Source of the DNA: Acidobacteriota bacterium | GTDB lineage: Bacteria; Acidobacteriota; Thermoanaerobaculia; Multivoradales; SZUA-115 | Direction: 5' to 3' | Length of the DNA: 64,000 nt | Assembly: GCA_024277255.1 (NCBI GenBank) | Contig: JAJRVQ010000179.1 | Coordinates: forward strand, 30,436-94,435 | Part shown: positions 51,501-61,500 of the stretch, in pieces | Position numbering within the stretch: the first letter of the stretch is position 1 | Layout: every line of letters begins with the position of its first letter | Translations under genes and position numbers: made by a program | Notes under the pieces: generated by a model | What the model was told of the DNA's origin: nothing | Databases searched by the model: none | What the model saw: the letters and a program-made list of their open reading frames with translations, nothing else

Positions 51501-54500
51501 GTGGTGCTCACCGTCGTCCTGGAGCCGGCCGACAGTGTCACCGGCGGCGTCCTTCTCTCCGACGGCGCGACCCCGGCAGCCGGCGCCACCGTAGTGCTCC
51601 ACGCCATTGCCGGGCGAACCTTCACCACCCTGGCCGACAGCTCCGGCCTCTTCCGATTCCCCGCCGTGCCGATCGGCCCCTTCACCGTGGAACTCCAAGA
51701 GAACCTCGGCCCCGGCTTCCGGGAGGTCACAGGGAGCCTCGATCTACAGCCGGATGGCACCGTTACCGGCGGCCAAGTGGGAACCTTGATTCTCGACGAC
51801 TTCGATCCACAGGTGGTCTCGATCTCCCCTGCCAACGGCACCACCGGTGTGGCGACCACCACTTCAGCGGTGATCGAGTTCAGCGAGCCGATTCAAAACT
51901 GCGCCTCGCACGGTCATCCCGAGTCCTGCGTACAGATTCGGCTGATCAACGGTGCCTCTATCCCCGGCGGGAGCTATCTCTGGTCAGCGGACGGCAAGAC
52001 CTTGACCCTGACCCCGCCCACGCCGCTGGCTAGCTCCACGGCGTACGAGGTGCGGGTTTGGGAGGGCCGCAACTACGACTTGGCGGGGCGCAAGCTCCCG
52101 GCACGTGCGGTCAGCCTGTTCACCACCGCCGATGTCTTACCGCCGGTGGTCATCGCCTCTCTCCCCGCTTCGGGAGCCAACCAGGTGGCGACCGACAGCC
52201 AGCTGCAAATCACCTTCTCCGAGCCGGTGGCCGCCGCGTCGCTCTCCGGCGCCGGTCTCCAGCTGACCGACTTGACCAGCGGAACCGGCATCACCACCAC
52301 CTTCCTGCCGGTGATCGGTTGGGCGCGGCAGTTCACCGTCAGTCCGCAGAGTTTGCTGGCCACGGACCACCAGTATCGCCTGACCGTTTCGGGCGCCACT
52401 GACACCAGCGGCAACACGATCGCCCCCGCGGCGCAGATCGACTTCTGGACTCTCGACACCCTCGCCCCGCAACTGGTGAGTTCCACCCCTGCCGCCGGCA
52501 CCGCCGCCACGGCCGGGGATCTCGTCACCATCAGTGCCGAGGTCGTCGATGAACGCGGCGTGGCCAGCGTCTCCCTCTCCTTCGGCGGGCGCAGCGTCGA
52601 ACTGACCTCGCCCAACGGCGGAGGCGATTTCTACGCAGCGACCTTCCCGGCGCCGGCGGTGGCCGTGGCGGGGCCGCAACCGGTCACCGTCGCTGCCACC
52701 GACCTCTTCGGCAACACCGCCAGCTGGCAGTGGAACCTCCAGCTTTCGCCCAACCCCAACCTCGATCCACCGGTCGCACGGTGGGCCTCCTGCCTCAGCG
52801 ACGGCGACCGGGTGGTGGCCGGTGTGCCGTTCAGCCTGGGGATTGAGCTGGCCGACGACGAAGGGATCGATCTCTACCGCTTGCGGGTGGACGCTCAGCT
52901 GGTCGAGACGGTGATCGCCGGTGGCGAGACCTCGATCAGCGACTCATTCCTCTGGACACCTCCGGCGAGCGCCGCACCGGGCACTCCCTTCGCCCTCACC
53001 CTGGAGGCTGTCGACTTCGCTGGCAACCTCAGTGCCGTGCCGCTGAGCGTCCAGGTGGTCGAAGTTCCCGTGTGGAACGGCAACAACCTTATCCCCGGCT
53101 CGCTCTCCGGTGCCCTGGCCCTGCCGGCGGGCGACTACACGCTCAGCGCCAGCGCTCTGAATCTCGACAAACTGCTCCTCCTAGACGGAGCGCAGGTCAG
53201 CTACAGCGGACTCAGCTCCACCCTCGACCTCAACGTCAACGGTGAGATGCGCCTCCAATGTGGTGCCCTGCTCGACCTTTCGGGCCGCGGCTTGCCGGCC
53301 CAGCCCTCCGGCCAACCGGGGCTGGCGCCCGCCGGCATCGCGGCGGCGATTCCACCCGACGCCGGAGGCAGCCACGGTGGCCGCGGCTCGATCGACGAGG
53401 CCAACCTCGCCGCCGGCGGCCAGCTGGGCGAGAGCTACGGCAGCCTCTCCACGCCGCTGTTACCTGGAGCGAGCGGCGCCGCCGCCATCGCCACCGGCGT
53501 CACCGCCGGCAGTGGCGGCGGGGCGCTACGGCTCGGGGTCGGCGAGCTGGTCCTCGGCGGTCGCATCGCGGCGCGCGGCGAGGATGTCTTCGCCGGGGCC
53601 GGTGCCGGCGGCAGCGTGCTGATTAGCGCCACCACCTTGCGCGGCGGCGGCGAGATCGACGTCTCCGGCGGCAACGCCCTGGCCACCTTCGGCGATATCA
53701 CCGGCGACGGAGCTGGCGGTGGCGGCCGGGTGGCGCTCTATGTCAGCGCCTCGATGAACTTCGACCCGGCGACGCAGGTGCGCGTCGCCGGTGGCGCAAC
53801 CTCCTTCTGGGCGGCGGGTGTGACCGGTGAGCACTACGCGGAATCGGGCACGCTCTACGTGCAGGATCCGAGTTCGCTTCTAGGTCGTCTGCTGTTGAGC
53901 AACGGACTCACCGAGGCAGGCCAGTCTCGGCTGGCTGCGGCCACCCTCCTGCCCGCGCTGGGCACGGGTGCTGTGCTCTCCCTCGCTCCCGCCGGTGCGG
54001 ACAGCTGGCTCACCGGTAGCGCCCCCTTCCTGCCTCGCTGGCAAGGTAGCTGGGTGGTCCTCGAAGATGCGGCCGGAGCCTCCCTGGGCGCCTTCCAGGT
54101 CACCGAGATCGATCCCCAGGGCTCTTCCATCCGGCTCAGCGCAGCGGCTGCCGCAACCGGCGCCGCGACCTATCGCGGCGAGTACCGCTTCGACACCATC
54201 GAACTGCGTCACGGAGCCGGCCTCGACGCCACCGACGTGGTGCGCGGTGGCGATCTGCTAGTGGCGGCCGGCGAGGTGACGTTGGGTCTCGTCGAGGCCG
54301 ACAACCTCACCGTCGCCAGCGGTGCCACCCTCATGCCCACCGCCAGCGGCGTGCTCGAAATCCACGCCGCGGCCACCGTCACCGTGGAGCCGGGAGCGGC
54401 GCTGGATGCGTCCTTCCAAGGCTACTTCGGCGGTCGCGGGACTACTTGGACCGGTGAGGCCCCTGTCTTCGTCGCCGGCGCCGGTCGCAACGCCTTCGGC

Positions 54501-55460
54501 ACTGGCAACGGCGGCAGTCACGGCGGCTTGGGGATCACCCAGCGCGGCGTGGAAGGGGCGGGTGAGATCTACGACAGTCTCTACGATCCCCGCCTCGGCG
54601 GCGGCGGCGGTGCCAAAGGGGTAGGGACCCTGACCTCGCAGGTCGGGGGGCCAGGCAGTGGTGTGGTGCTCGTCGAAGCCAACACTCTGGTGCTCGACGG
54701 CACCATCCTCGCTCGCGGCACGACGACCGGCCCCGTTCCGTTCCGTCCCGAAGTGGCCGCCGGCGCCGGCGGCAGCGTCAACCTGCGCCTCACTTCCTTC
54801 TTGGGCACTGGCACGATCGATGCCTCCGGCGGCGACAACCTGCGCCGCACCGCCAGCTGCGCGACCATGTCCGGCGCCGCCGGCGGTGGCCGCTTGGCCC
54901 TCTACGCCGATAATGCCGAACTCTTCGACGCCCTGGCCCGAGTGACAGTGGCCGGCGGCTTCCGCGACTGCGCCCTCAACGCGGTGGCCGGCGCCGACGC
55001 CTCGCCGGGGACGATCTACCTCCTCGACACCAACGCCGCCGGCACCGCCTTCGGCGAACTGATCGTCGCCCGCTCTTCGGCCGAGCAGCTTCTGGCCAAC
55101 ACCGTCCTGCCGCGGCTCGGCTCGGGACTGGTGGCCAACCCGCAGCCCGATACCACCGATCCCACCGCCCTGTGGATCGAGCCCAACGACCCGGCCGAAC
55201 TCTTCGACCTGGGTGTGACCGGCATGTGGGTACGCACCGCCTCGGGCGACTTCCGGGTCATCGACCAGTCCGCCGATCGGCGGCGGCTGTTGCTGGCCGG
55301 TGCCGCCGGCCAGATCGTTGCCGGCGAGAGCTACAACGGCCTCTACAAGTTGGACCGGCTGACCCTGCGCGGCGCCGTCACCGTGGAATTCCGCGACCTG
55401 GCCGAAATCGGCGTCGTCGACGACGAGGGCGGCCTGTCGCAAGTGATCTTCCTGCCCTAG
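45540..55460 (+). CDS. Giant secreted multidomain protein with carboxypeptidase-regulatory-like and Ig-like modules
   Basis: About 3306 residues, exported. The track begins with TTG at 45504, but GTG at 45540 has GGGAG about seven bases upstream and gives a clean signal peptide (RTLSSLIAVLSFLLASPAAA-D), so it is used. Layout: a beta-rich N-terminal ~400 residues, a CARDB/DUF11-like module (VRVGEEYSLLLTVTNTAAAP), an EF-like calcium loop (DLDGDGTAD), and about 13 tandem carboxypeptidase-regulatory-like modules (about residues 900-2080). Next come SbsA-type Ig modules (QVVSISPANGTTGVATT, VVIASLPASGANQVATD) with another Ig-like segment, and a duplicated glycine-rich tail. No C-terminal anchor, sortase or T9SS signal is seen. 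Probably a surface or extracellular structural/adhesive protein. The second giant gene starts 72 bp later. Confidence 0.85.
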   Translation: MRTLSSLIAVLSFLLASPAAADLGGARLQIAGTRLTVSPQSQTVPFDTATVINTTLQGFDPALGALPSGLRVLADFTGPEVEGVLTLSASPNEPLRIPRLRLEGEYLVENIRLVDGGELLAYAEPRSATVRVTQVLVTSVTSRPLTLPELQGYGVVIDPDNFQAFDLAFGFAIGDGGAIDYEFHLPVIYDTFTGRPTILQNVIGHLPGPSAASTQRFQPPRIQPFVLRLDESGSGVAASGGCTNLFGGCGENSPVVLPGAIVFPTDLSLLHQFFSVVLLATNGAPAGDVLEIRDLTARVSLPPALRLAETEPPTYLGTPVPVRLPGADGILGTADDLSVLIAQATGQAEVLVEAMAEGTHIVEFDLAGTLHGLPQGPRPIRGKARGAVAVRDPSLAITVSHPDVVRVGEEYSLLLTVTNTAAAPAIAITLELDPAGLVGVEAVAGTATSQTIASLDHGDAAVVEFRLRPLVTGPVIASAARVGNIVAPTFQLTVGVGERGIPLSPTSILLPRSTENLPASLVSSALRLLGLGLSLASAPLSAINDDLPRVDRAAVDERVYQLTQAGRYLALGDDLFDSAAMLVAEWTGARDGDWEWDRLRRTTQAGGEVASQLATILAAQEPSAQLAFDRLGQQLAPLAPFVGALASDAGVRLEVASRTSGKLLAGLPADAGRQRDLPFGELLPLNGAELALVTVLEPGGYEVRMRRPTGVGMADLTLLVPGLGSAGPRKVKFANVNLPAGAVATVRFVATDTSFSLQVDLDGDGTADATNSGLVTPLPSRSFEVVAAVQRTDTDASGHLVEVLFSADVDLSSFAPVDPTHFELPGNLSNGGLNEAESEIVLAFGNGAGRLRGTRLVRVAFSNPLDPFASDPLTVRNVTSAGGESLLAQTVALLRTSQQPGGPVEGQVVGADGTPVAGATVLLWEVDICLHCRDYCQRHKTAAAVADAAGHYRFDYVRQTACTDLFEVEAFDLATGDHVLAQSRMRLGAVPGITPPPAPAQVDLRMFGRGTVRGTVTFEDGSIPARAEVVAYQAARGEGQSATVDPVTGLYELRDLPVGTISLVATDGEGTFTFATEELASAGATTTRDFTLLRLAPPPTAQLDGTVVAADLTTPVSDAFVALYVDGQLVAVQRSDEDGAFFFGVVPAGVAEIEAFDGASGLTGGSLFFDLFPDQRTSVQVPLLDERGAVEGYVSQQQLGASLPIAGAIVYVDGSPLNTLTDAQGYYRLEGVRAGIRRLVAADPATGLRTSDKVTIQPPTAQNLDPVARLDLTIPLDIEGGLTGLVLDFDGNPVPNATVHLASGPVNWYHETTTDLAGRFAIPGLRPGLYEIHAFRGTEGTSTTVEIEYAGHTPSATLQFRKGSIEVCVMARDAQGALVPFPGTVALYYQTTVVRFGLVGLDTQQRFLQTGQNGSPQHCGLLSDVLAGRYEIYADNPFGGSAHVGGTLVAHGQAIHHEVEIDSPGSIRGRVLLPDGITPAVGAEVTLADPSFAGGQTVTAGEDGEFLFALVAPQHASMALDADYRAGLLFRQARTRVVLNRSGQQIEDIEIVLPIQGTVTGTVVDSFGNAVAGAVVTLKEQDYPRRTLEANADGQGAYSFINVFAGDLALSAQAPTLGGLGGKSSAEILQEGEVVIADIALEETAELSGQIFTPTDGSTVSGAEVQLLRGGRLIDRATSDPQGRVHFPLLPLTTTGPTYELCVLDPASGRQGSLTNIELTANGQLLDVAVTLEARATVLGTLSEPASGGTVPGATVRLSTHSLIPLTTFSSTDIQGNFSFGGVPEGSFDLLAMEPAPGRRRAFGAGAVTAEDVPVTVDLVLEGTGSVEGNVLAPVGAAAGLFANPNARVLQDGRVVGATLNNPFRFDGLIVGRPFTLIADEIAGPHSGSAQGTINQQGEVLTLDITMMPVGTATVRVVEADGLTPVTGADITMTSSGFYGFTRYLGNTGASNEITFTEVGEGRLLAYATQGQLKGSVVGTLTLDGETVVLTVVLEPADSVTGGVLLSDGATPAAGATVVLHAIAGRTFTTLADSSGLFRFPAVPIGPFTVELQENLGPGFREVTGSLDLQPDGTVTGGQVGTLILDDFDPQVVSISPANGTTGVATTTSAVIEFSEPIQNCASHGHPESCVQIRLINGASIPGGSYLWSADGKTLTLTPPTPLASSTAYEVRVWEGRNYDLAGRKLPARAVSLFTTADVLPPVVIASLPASGANQVATDSQLQITFSEPVAAASLSGAGLQLTDLTSGTGITTTFLPVIGWARQFTVSPQSLLATDHQYRLTVSGATDTSGNTIAPAAQIDFWTLDTLAPQLVSSTPAAGTAATAGDLVTISAEVVDERGVASVSLSFGGRSVELTSPNGGGDFYAATFPAPAVAVAGPQPVTVAATDLFGNTASWQWNLQLSPNPNLDPPVARWASCLSDGDRVVAGVPFSLGIELADDEGIDLYRLRVDAQLVETVIAGGETSISDSFLWTPPASAAPGTPFALTLEAVDFAGNLSAVPLSVQVVEVPVWNGNNLIPGSLSGALALPAGDYTLSASALNLDKLLLLDGAQVSYSGLSSTLDLNVNGEMRLQCGALLDLSGRGLPAQPSGQPGLAPAGIAAAIPPDAGGSHGGRGSIDEANLAAGGQLGESYGSLSTPLLPGASGAAAIATGVTAGSGGGALRLGVGELVLGGRIAARGEDVFAGAGAGGSVLISATTLRGGGEIDVSGGNALATFGDITGDGAGGGGRVALYVSASMNFDPATQVRVAGGATSFWAAGVTGEHYAESGTLYVQDPSSLLGRLLLSNGLTEAGQSRLAAATLLPALGTGAVLSLAPAGADSWLTGSAPFLPRWQGSWVVLEDAAGASLGAFQVTEIDPQGSSIRLSAAAAATGAATYRGEYRFDTIELRHGAGLDATDVVRGGDLLVAAGEVTLGLVEADNLTVASGATLMPTASGVLEIHAAATVTVEPGAALDASFQGYFGGRGTTWTGEAPVFVAGAGRNAFGTGNGGSHGGLGITQRGVEGAGEIYDSLYDPRLGGGGGAKGVGTLTSQVGGPGSGVVLVEANTLVLDGTILARGTTTGPVPFRPEVAAGAGGSVNLRLTSFLGTGTIDASGGDNLRRTASCATMSGAAGGGRLALYADNAELFDALARVTVAGGFRDCALNAVAGADASPGTIYLLDTNAAGTAFGELIVARSSAEQLLANTVLPRLGSGLVANPQPDTTDPTALWIEPNDPAELFDLGVTGMWVRTASGDFRVIDQSADRRRLLLAGAAGQIVAGESYNGLYKLDRLTLRGAVTVEFRDLAEIGVVDDEGGLSQVIFLP
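48240..51800 (+). repeat. Tandem array of about 13 carboxypeptidase-regulatory-like modules (within CDS)
   Basis: Module starts follow the pattern G-x-V-x-G-x-V-x-x-x-D/x-G-x-P-V-x-G-A-x-V, for example GGPVEGQVVGADGTPVAGA, GTVTGTVVDSFGNAVAGA, DSVTGGVLLSDGATPAAGA and GSIRGRVLLPDGITPAVGA. Approximate starts (bp): 48240, 48565, 48841, 49100, 49378, 49627, 49933, 50209, 50473, 50746, 51013, 51268 and 51532. The period is about 85-105 codons. The copies are diverged in sequence, so this is an old protein-level array, not a recent DNA repeat. Confidence 0.8.
53367..54960 (+). repeat. Duplicated glycine-rich solenoid-like segment (within CDS)
   Basis: Two copies of an ordered motif series. Copy 1 (about 53367-53800): GGSHGGRGS, GAGGSVLISATTLRGGGEIDVSGGNA, GGGRVALYVSASMNFDPATQVRVAGG. 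Copy 2 (about 54511-54960): GGSHGGLGI, GAGGSVNLRLTSFLGTGTIDASGGDN, GGGRLALYADNAELFDALARVTVAGG. Same order and spacing, moderate identity. This motif series is known from large extracellular proteins of several phyla and probably forms a beta-solenoid. Confidence 0.8.
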
Positions 55461-55532
55461 ATGAGACCACCGACGATGCAACCTCCAGTGACAACAACTC
55501 CGTCCATGACACCTCCAGAAAGCCCGGGAGCG

Positions 55533-58500
55533 ATGATGAAAGCAGTTGCGTTCAAGACAGTGTGGAGCAGGTGGCTCCAATCCGTGGTGACATCGTTCTT
55601 GCTGGCCATCGCCTTGTTGGCCTCCCCGGCACTGGCGGCGGATTCGCAGGCGCCGGCGATCGCGGTCACCGAGAACGGTGTGGCGCTGGCCGACGGAGCA
55701 CTGTTTGCCCGCGCGGTGACGCCAGAAGTTGTGGTCACCGACAACGTGCAGGTGGCCACGGTGGAGATCCTGCTGGACGGACTGCCTTTCGTCGCGGCCA
55801 CGCCGGTGACTGCGGACGGCGACCATCTGCTGGCGGTCAGCGCCACCGACACGGCGGGCAACGCCGCTGCGTTACTGCTCTCTTTCACCATTGACACCCT
55901 GGCCCCGGCTTGGGGCGGGCTTGCTCCGTCTGATGGCGCGGTCAGTGCCGAGGCGGCAGTGACCCTGGTGGGGCAGGTCAGTGGTGCGACCTCGTTGAGC
56001 GTCAACGGTGCGGCGGTGGCTCTGGTGGGGGAGAGCTTCTCGGCCGGCCCCTACCCACTGGTCGAAGGGGCCAACCCCTTCACCCTGATCGCCACCGACG
56101 AGGCCGGCAATCAGGCGGTGCGCTCGATCACCCTGCACCGCGACAGCACGCCACCGGTGGTGGCGATCAGCCAGCCGGTCGCCGGTGCCCTGGTTTCGAC
56201 TCCGGCGCTCACCGTCTCGGGTACGGCCGGCGACGCCCACCTCAGCACGGTGCTCGTCTCGGGCACCGCCGCGACGCTTTCGGCCGCCACCTTCACCGCC
56301 CAGCAAGTGCCGCTCTCCGAGGGGGCCAACACAGTGCGGGCGGTGGCCACCGACGCCGCCGGCCACCAGGTGAGCGCCGAGATCTCCGTGGTGCTCGACA
56401 CCCTTGCGCCCACCCTTACGATCACCGAACCGGCCCCCGGCACCGTGGTGCCCGATGCCACCTTCACCCTTCGCGGCAGGGCGCTGGATCCCCATCTCGA
56501 TCGCGTCGAGGTCAACGGCGTTGCGGCCACACTCAGCGGTAGCACCTTCTCGCACACGGTGAGTCTCTCCGCCGGCGCCAACCTCTTCCCCGTGCGCGCC
56601 TTCGACCAGCTGGGCGCCAGCTCGCAAGCTACCGTCACCGTGGTGCGCGACGCGGCGGCCCCGGCGGTGAGACTCCTCTCGCCGGCCGAGGGAGCCGTTC
56701 TGGCAACCACCTCGACGGCGGCCAGCGGCACCGTCACTCCGGCTTCCGGGCAGAGCTTGAGCGCACTGAGCGTGACGGTCAACGGCATCGCGGCCACGGT
56801 GGCGGCGGACGGCACCTTCACTGCCAGCTCGATCCCCCTGGCCGAAGGCAGCAACCGATTGATCGCACGGGCGCTAGACAGCGCCGGCACGGCGGGCGTG
56901 CACAGCCTCCTCGTCGAGCGCGACACCGTGGCTCCCCGCTGGTTGTCCTCGCTGCCCGCCGGCGGTGCGGCGGCGGTGGCGGTGGAGAGCCGTTTCGAAG
57001 TGCTGCTCAGCGAACCGCTGCTAGCGGCCTCGCTCAACACCGCCGGCGCCTGGCGGCTCGAAACCTCCGCCGGCCAGGCGATCGCGGCCTCCGCCAGTCA
57101 GGTCGCCACGGCGCAGGGCGAGGAGTGGCTGATCCTCCAGCCCTCGGCGCCACTGCCGGCCGAAAGCGCCCTGCGCCTCGTCCTCACCACGGCTCTCACC
57201 GATCCGGCCGGCAACGCCCTGGCCAATCCTGTGACCTTGAGCTTCACCACCGCCGACGCCTCGGCGCCGCCGGCTCCGACTCTGGCCTCCGTACCCGGCT
57301 ACCTCTGTGCCAGCAGCTGGACGCTCACCGGCACCAGCGAGGCCGGAGCCACGGTCACCGTGCGCGGCGGCGCCTCGACCGTCCACACTACGGCGGGTAG
57401 CGACGGGGCCTTCACCATCGAGGTGCCGCTGATCCCCGAGGCGCTCAACCGGCTCTCGGTGAACGCCACTGACGCGGCGGGCAACCTCTCTGCGACCGCC
57501 ACTGCGGAACTGATTCACGATTGCCGCTCACCCGAGGTCACCGGCTCCAGCCGCGACGGCGACACCTTCACCGTCACCTTCAGCGAAGCGATCGCACCGG
57601 GTAGCCTCGCCGGCGCTTTCACCTTGCGAGACGACGCCGGCCCGTTGAGCCTGGGAGCGGTGCAAACGCAAGCGGGCGACACCGCCGCCAGCTTCACCGC
57701 CACGCCGGATCCCAGCTCGACGGCGCTCGAACTCACCGTCTCGACCGCCGTCAAGGATCTGGCCGGCAACGCCCTGGCCTATCCCTACACGGCGATGTTC
57801 GGCGATCTGGTGCCGTCGAGTTTCATCCGCGGTACGGTACTCGACGACGCCACCGGCCGGCCGCTTGCCGGGACGAGTGTCGAGCTGTTGGTCAGCGATG
57901 GCATCGCGCCGCCGCCGCCGGCTCCACGGCAGACCAGCGGGCCAGACGGTCGCTTTTCTCTGCCTCTGCTCAGCGGCAATCACCTCATCGCCTTTCTGCG
58001 CCCGGGCTACACGCCGGTGCTGCGCACGGTGACGCTGGCCTCGGGCGCCGGCTTGGATCTGTTCGATCCTCGCTTGACGCCGCTGGCTCCGAGCCAGCAG
58101 ATCGGCAGCGGCGCGGCGACCTTGGCCGGCGGCGGCGCCAGCTTGGTGCTGCCGGCCGGTGCCTTGAGTGGCACGACGACCGGCTCGGTGACGACTCTCT
58201 CAGAGCAGGCCTTGCCGGCTCGGCTGCCCTACGCCTGGTCGCCGCGCGGCGCGGTGTGGATCGACCTGGCCGGTGCACCGCTGGCCACCGCCGCCACCTT
58301 GACTTTGCCGGTCGAGGCGGCGGCCGGGACCAACCTGGCGCTGGTCCACCTCGACCTGGCGACTCTCCAGTGGCGGGTTGTCGATCTGGCCTCGGTCGTC
58401 ACCGACAGCACCACTGGCGCCAACCAAGTGACTCTTGCCGCCGACGGCGAAGGCGGCTGGGCGGCGGTCGAGGCGGACACCGGTCTCTTCGCCCCGCCAC

Positions 58501-61500
58501 CGGCTTCGCCCGGCGGCGTTCTGGCCTCCTCGGCCGCGCCGCTCGGCACGGAGGTTCTCAGCGCCGCCCTCACCTTCAACCCGGAGCAGGTACTGGCCGC
58601 GCAGACTAGCCAGGCGACGGCCCTCTACACCCTCGATCCGGCGCAAGGCGGCGAGGCCCCCAGTGGTCTGGAGCTGACCCTGGTGATCCAGGAGGAGCTA
58701 CAACTGCTCGACGGCACCACCCGGCGTGAAGTTCCCTTCTCGGCCGACCTGACCCTCTACCGCTCCCCGGCCGGTGAGGCCCGTTCGCTCTTCTCCCTGC
58801 GGCCTTCGGCCAAGGCGCAGCTGCTGCCGCTGGCCTTGGGTTCTGAAGATGTCGTGGTGCGCGGTTACGATCGCGCCACCCTGGCCGGCAATGTCCTGGG
58901 GCCCAGCGGCGGCACCGTCACCTCCCCCGAAGGGGACCGGGTGGATATTCCGGCCACGGCGCTGGCCGCTTCGACCGCGGTGGGGCTCACCCGGCTGGCG
59001 GCCAGTGATCTGCCGGCACCGCTGCCGGCGGGTAGCGCACTGATCGGCGTGCTCTCGCTGGACTTGGGCGGCGCCACCCTGGCGCTGCCGGCGAGCCTGA
59101 CCTACGAATTGGGCAGCGCGCCCGCGGCGGGCGAGCGGGGTCTTCTGCTGGCCACCCTCGAGCTGGCTGGCGAGGTGCTCTACCGTCCGGTGGCCGTGCT
59201 GACGGCCACCGCCAGCGGTTGGGTGAGCGCCGCTCTCGACCCCAGCGACCTCCCCCTCGTTGGGGTCGAGAGCGGTGGCCTCTTCGTCTTCGTGCGGCTG
59301 ACCCAGGATGTCGGCTACCTGCGCGGCGACGTCCTGGCGGCCGGCGGCGCCGGCGTCTCGGGGGCGGTGGTGCGCGGCGACACGGTGGACTGGGTCCAGC
59401 TCAGCAGCGGTGGGGGCAGTTACGCTCTGCCGGTCTTGCTGGGGGCTGTGACCGCCAGCGCCGAAGATCCCCTCTCCGGCAACGCCGGTTCTGCCGCCGC
59501 CACCGTGGCGAGCGCCGAGGAGCGGGTCGATCTCGACATCCAGCTTGCCGTCACCGGTCCGCGGCTGCTCAGCTCGGTGCCTTTCGACGGCGAGACCGGC
59601 GTGCTTCCCGGCATCGCCCCCAGTCTCACCTTCAGCGAGCCGGTCGAGGCAGCCAGCTTGGTGGGTGGCTTGCGGCTACTCGAAGGGGGCCGGCCGGTGG
59701 CGATCACCTTCCAGGTGAGCGGCTCGGTGGTCACCGTCACCCCGGTGAGCAGCCTCAAACCCAACACCCTCTATGAACTCTCCCTCACCGCCATCGTGCG
59801 CGACTTGACCGGCAACGCCGCCACGGAGGCCACCGTCGCCTTCACCACCCGCGGTTATGGGGTGGCCGACGGGGTCGAGGCACGGCGCATCTTCCCCATC
59901 GCCCCCGACGGCTCGGGAATGGCGCGGATCGAGGGCTTGAGCGGTGCGGTGCCAGCCGGTGCCGACGTGGTGGTTGAAAACCTCGCTACCGCCCAAACCG
60001 CGAGTGTCCAGGCCGGCGCCATCGACGGCTCGTTCACCCTCTCCCTGCCGGCCACCCTCGATGACGAGTTGCTGGCCCACATCTTCGTCAATGGCGGCAA
60101 CGAGATCGTCGTCGAGCTGGGCCCCTACATGAGCGCCGACAAGAAATCGGCCTGGATCAGCGAACGCTCGGCGACCTTCTTCACGGTCGAAGGCATGGGG
60201 GTCACCCTCGCCGCCAACACCTTCGAGCAGCCCACCTGGGTGCGCGTCGAGATGGACGCGGTGGCGGTCACCAACCCGCCCGCTCCAGCGGTTCAAAACA
60301 CCCAGCCGATCGCCGCCTTTAACCTCGACTTCGGCGGCCAAGAGGCGCGCAAACGGGTGGGGGTGACCCTGCCGGTCCCCTCCGGTCTGGCCAACCCGCC
60401 GGGCGCCGGCGACGTGCTGCTGCTCAACCGCAAGGTGGAGTTCTTGGGCCAGCCCAAGTGGATGATGATGACCTTGATGCGTGTCGAGGACGGCCGTCTA
60501 ACGAGTGCCCCTCTCGCAACCTCGGGAAGCTCCGCACCGGCCTCCTCGGCACCTTTTTTGACCGCTTCGGCCGAGGGTCCGGCGGTCACCGCCGGCCAGC
60601 CGCTAGCGCTGACCAAGGCCAACGTCTCTTCGATCTTCGGCGGGCCGATCCAGTTCTTCACCCCCGACGCCACCATTCCGGGCCAGTACCAGGTGGCCAG
60701 CCAGAGCCAGCTCGGGGTGATCGCCGCCTCTTTGGCCTGGGACTACGACGTCGGCATGACCACCGGGGTCAACGGCGTGATCTCGGCCTTCAACGGCTTG
60801 ATCGCCGATCTGCTCTCAGCCAACGCCATCTGGATTCCGAGCCTGCTCGGCCAAGACTTCCCGCTCACCGTCTATGATCTCTCGACCGGCTACGAAGTGT
60901 TCAGCGTGACTTTCCCCTTCGCGCCGGCGGTGATCGGCGGGGCGGGCGACATCCCGCTGATCACCCCCAACGCCTTCGCCAACTCGGTGGCGCCGCTGCC
61001 CATTTCGGGCCGGCCGCTGCGCATCCTGCCCTTCTTCGCACCGCTGGCCGGAGAGCGGGCGCTGGATGTGGAGATCGGCGTGGCGCCGTTGGCCGGTGGC
61101 GGCTTCCAAGTCACCGGCGGCGCGGGGGCGGCAGCGGGGGATGTAGAAGTGCGCCTCCTGGGGCTCGACGACGCGATCGATCTGAGAACCCGCAGCAGTG
61201 CCGGCGGCGCCTTCAGCCTCACCGCCGCCAGCGCGCTGGCCGGCCGGCGCTACCTGCTGGCGGTGGGCGCGACGATCGAGTCGGACGCAGCGCTCGAACT
61301 GGGGTTCAGCGAGCCGCTGGCCACCGGTTTTGCCGGCCTGGAAGTGCGCGACGCGCTGGGCAACTCGGTCGAACCGCGCATCGAAAACATCGATGGCCGC
61401 GGCGCCGTGCGCCTCACCCCGCAACCGGCCTGGCACGCCGGCGAAAGCTACACCCTCCACCTCGGCCCGCAGCTGGCCGACCCGGCCGGTGAGGCGTGGG

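Noticed and set aside
54258-55826. 522-codon minus-strand ORF spanning the junction of the two giant genes
   Set aside because: Glycine/valine-rich mirror of the sense sequence, no protein family; the sense frames have signal peptides and domains.
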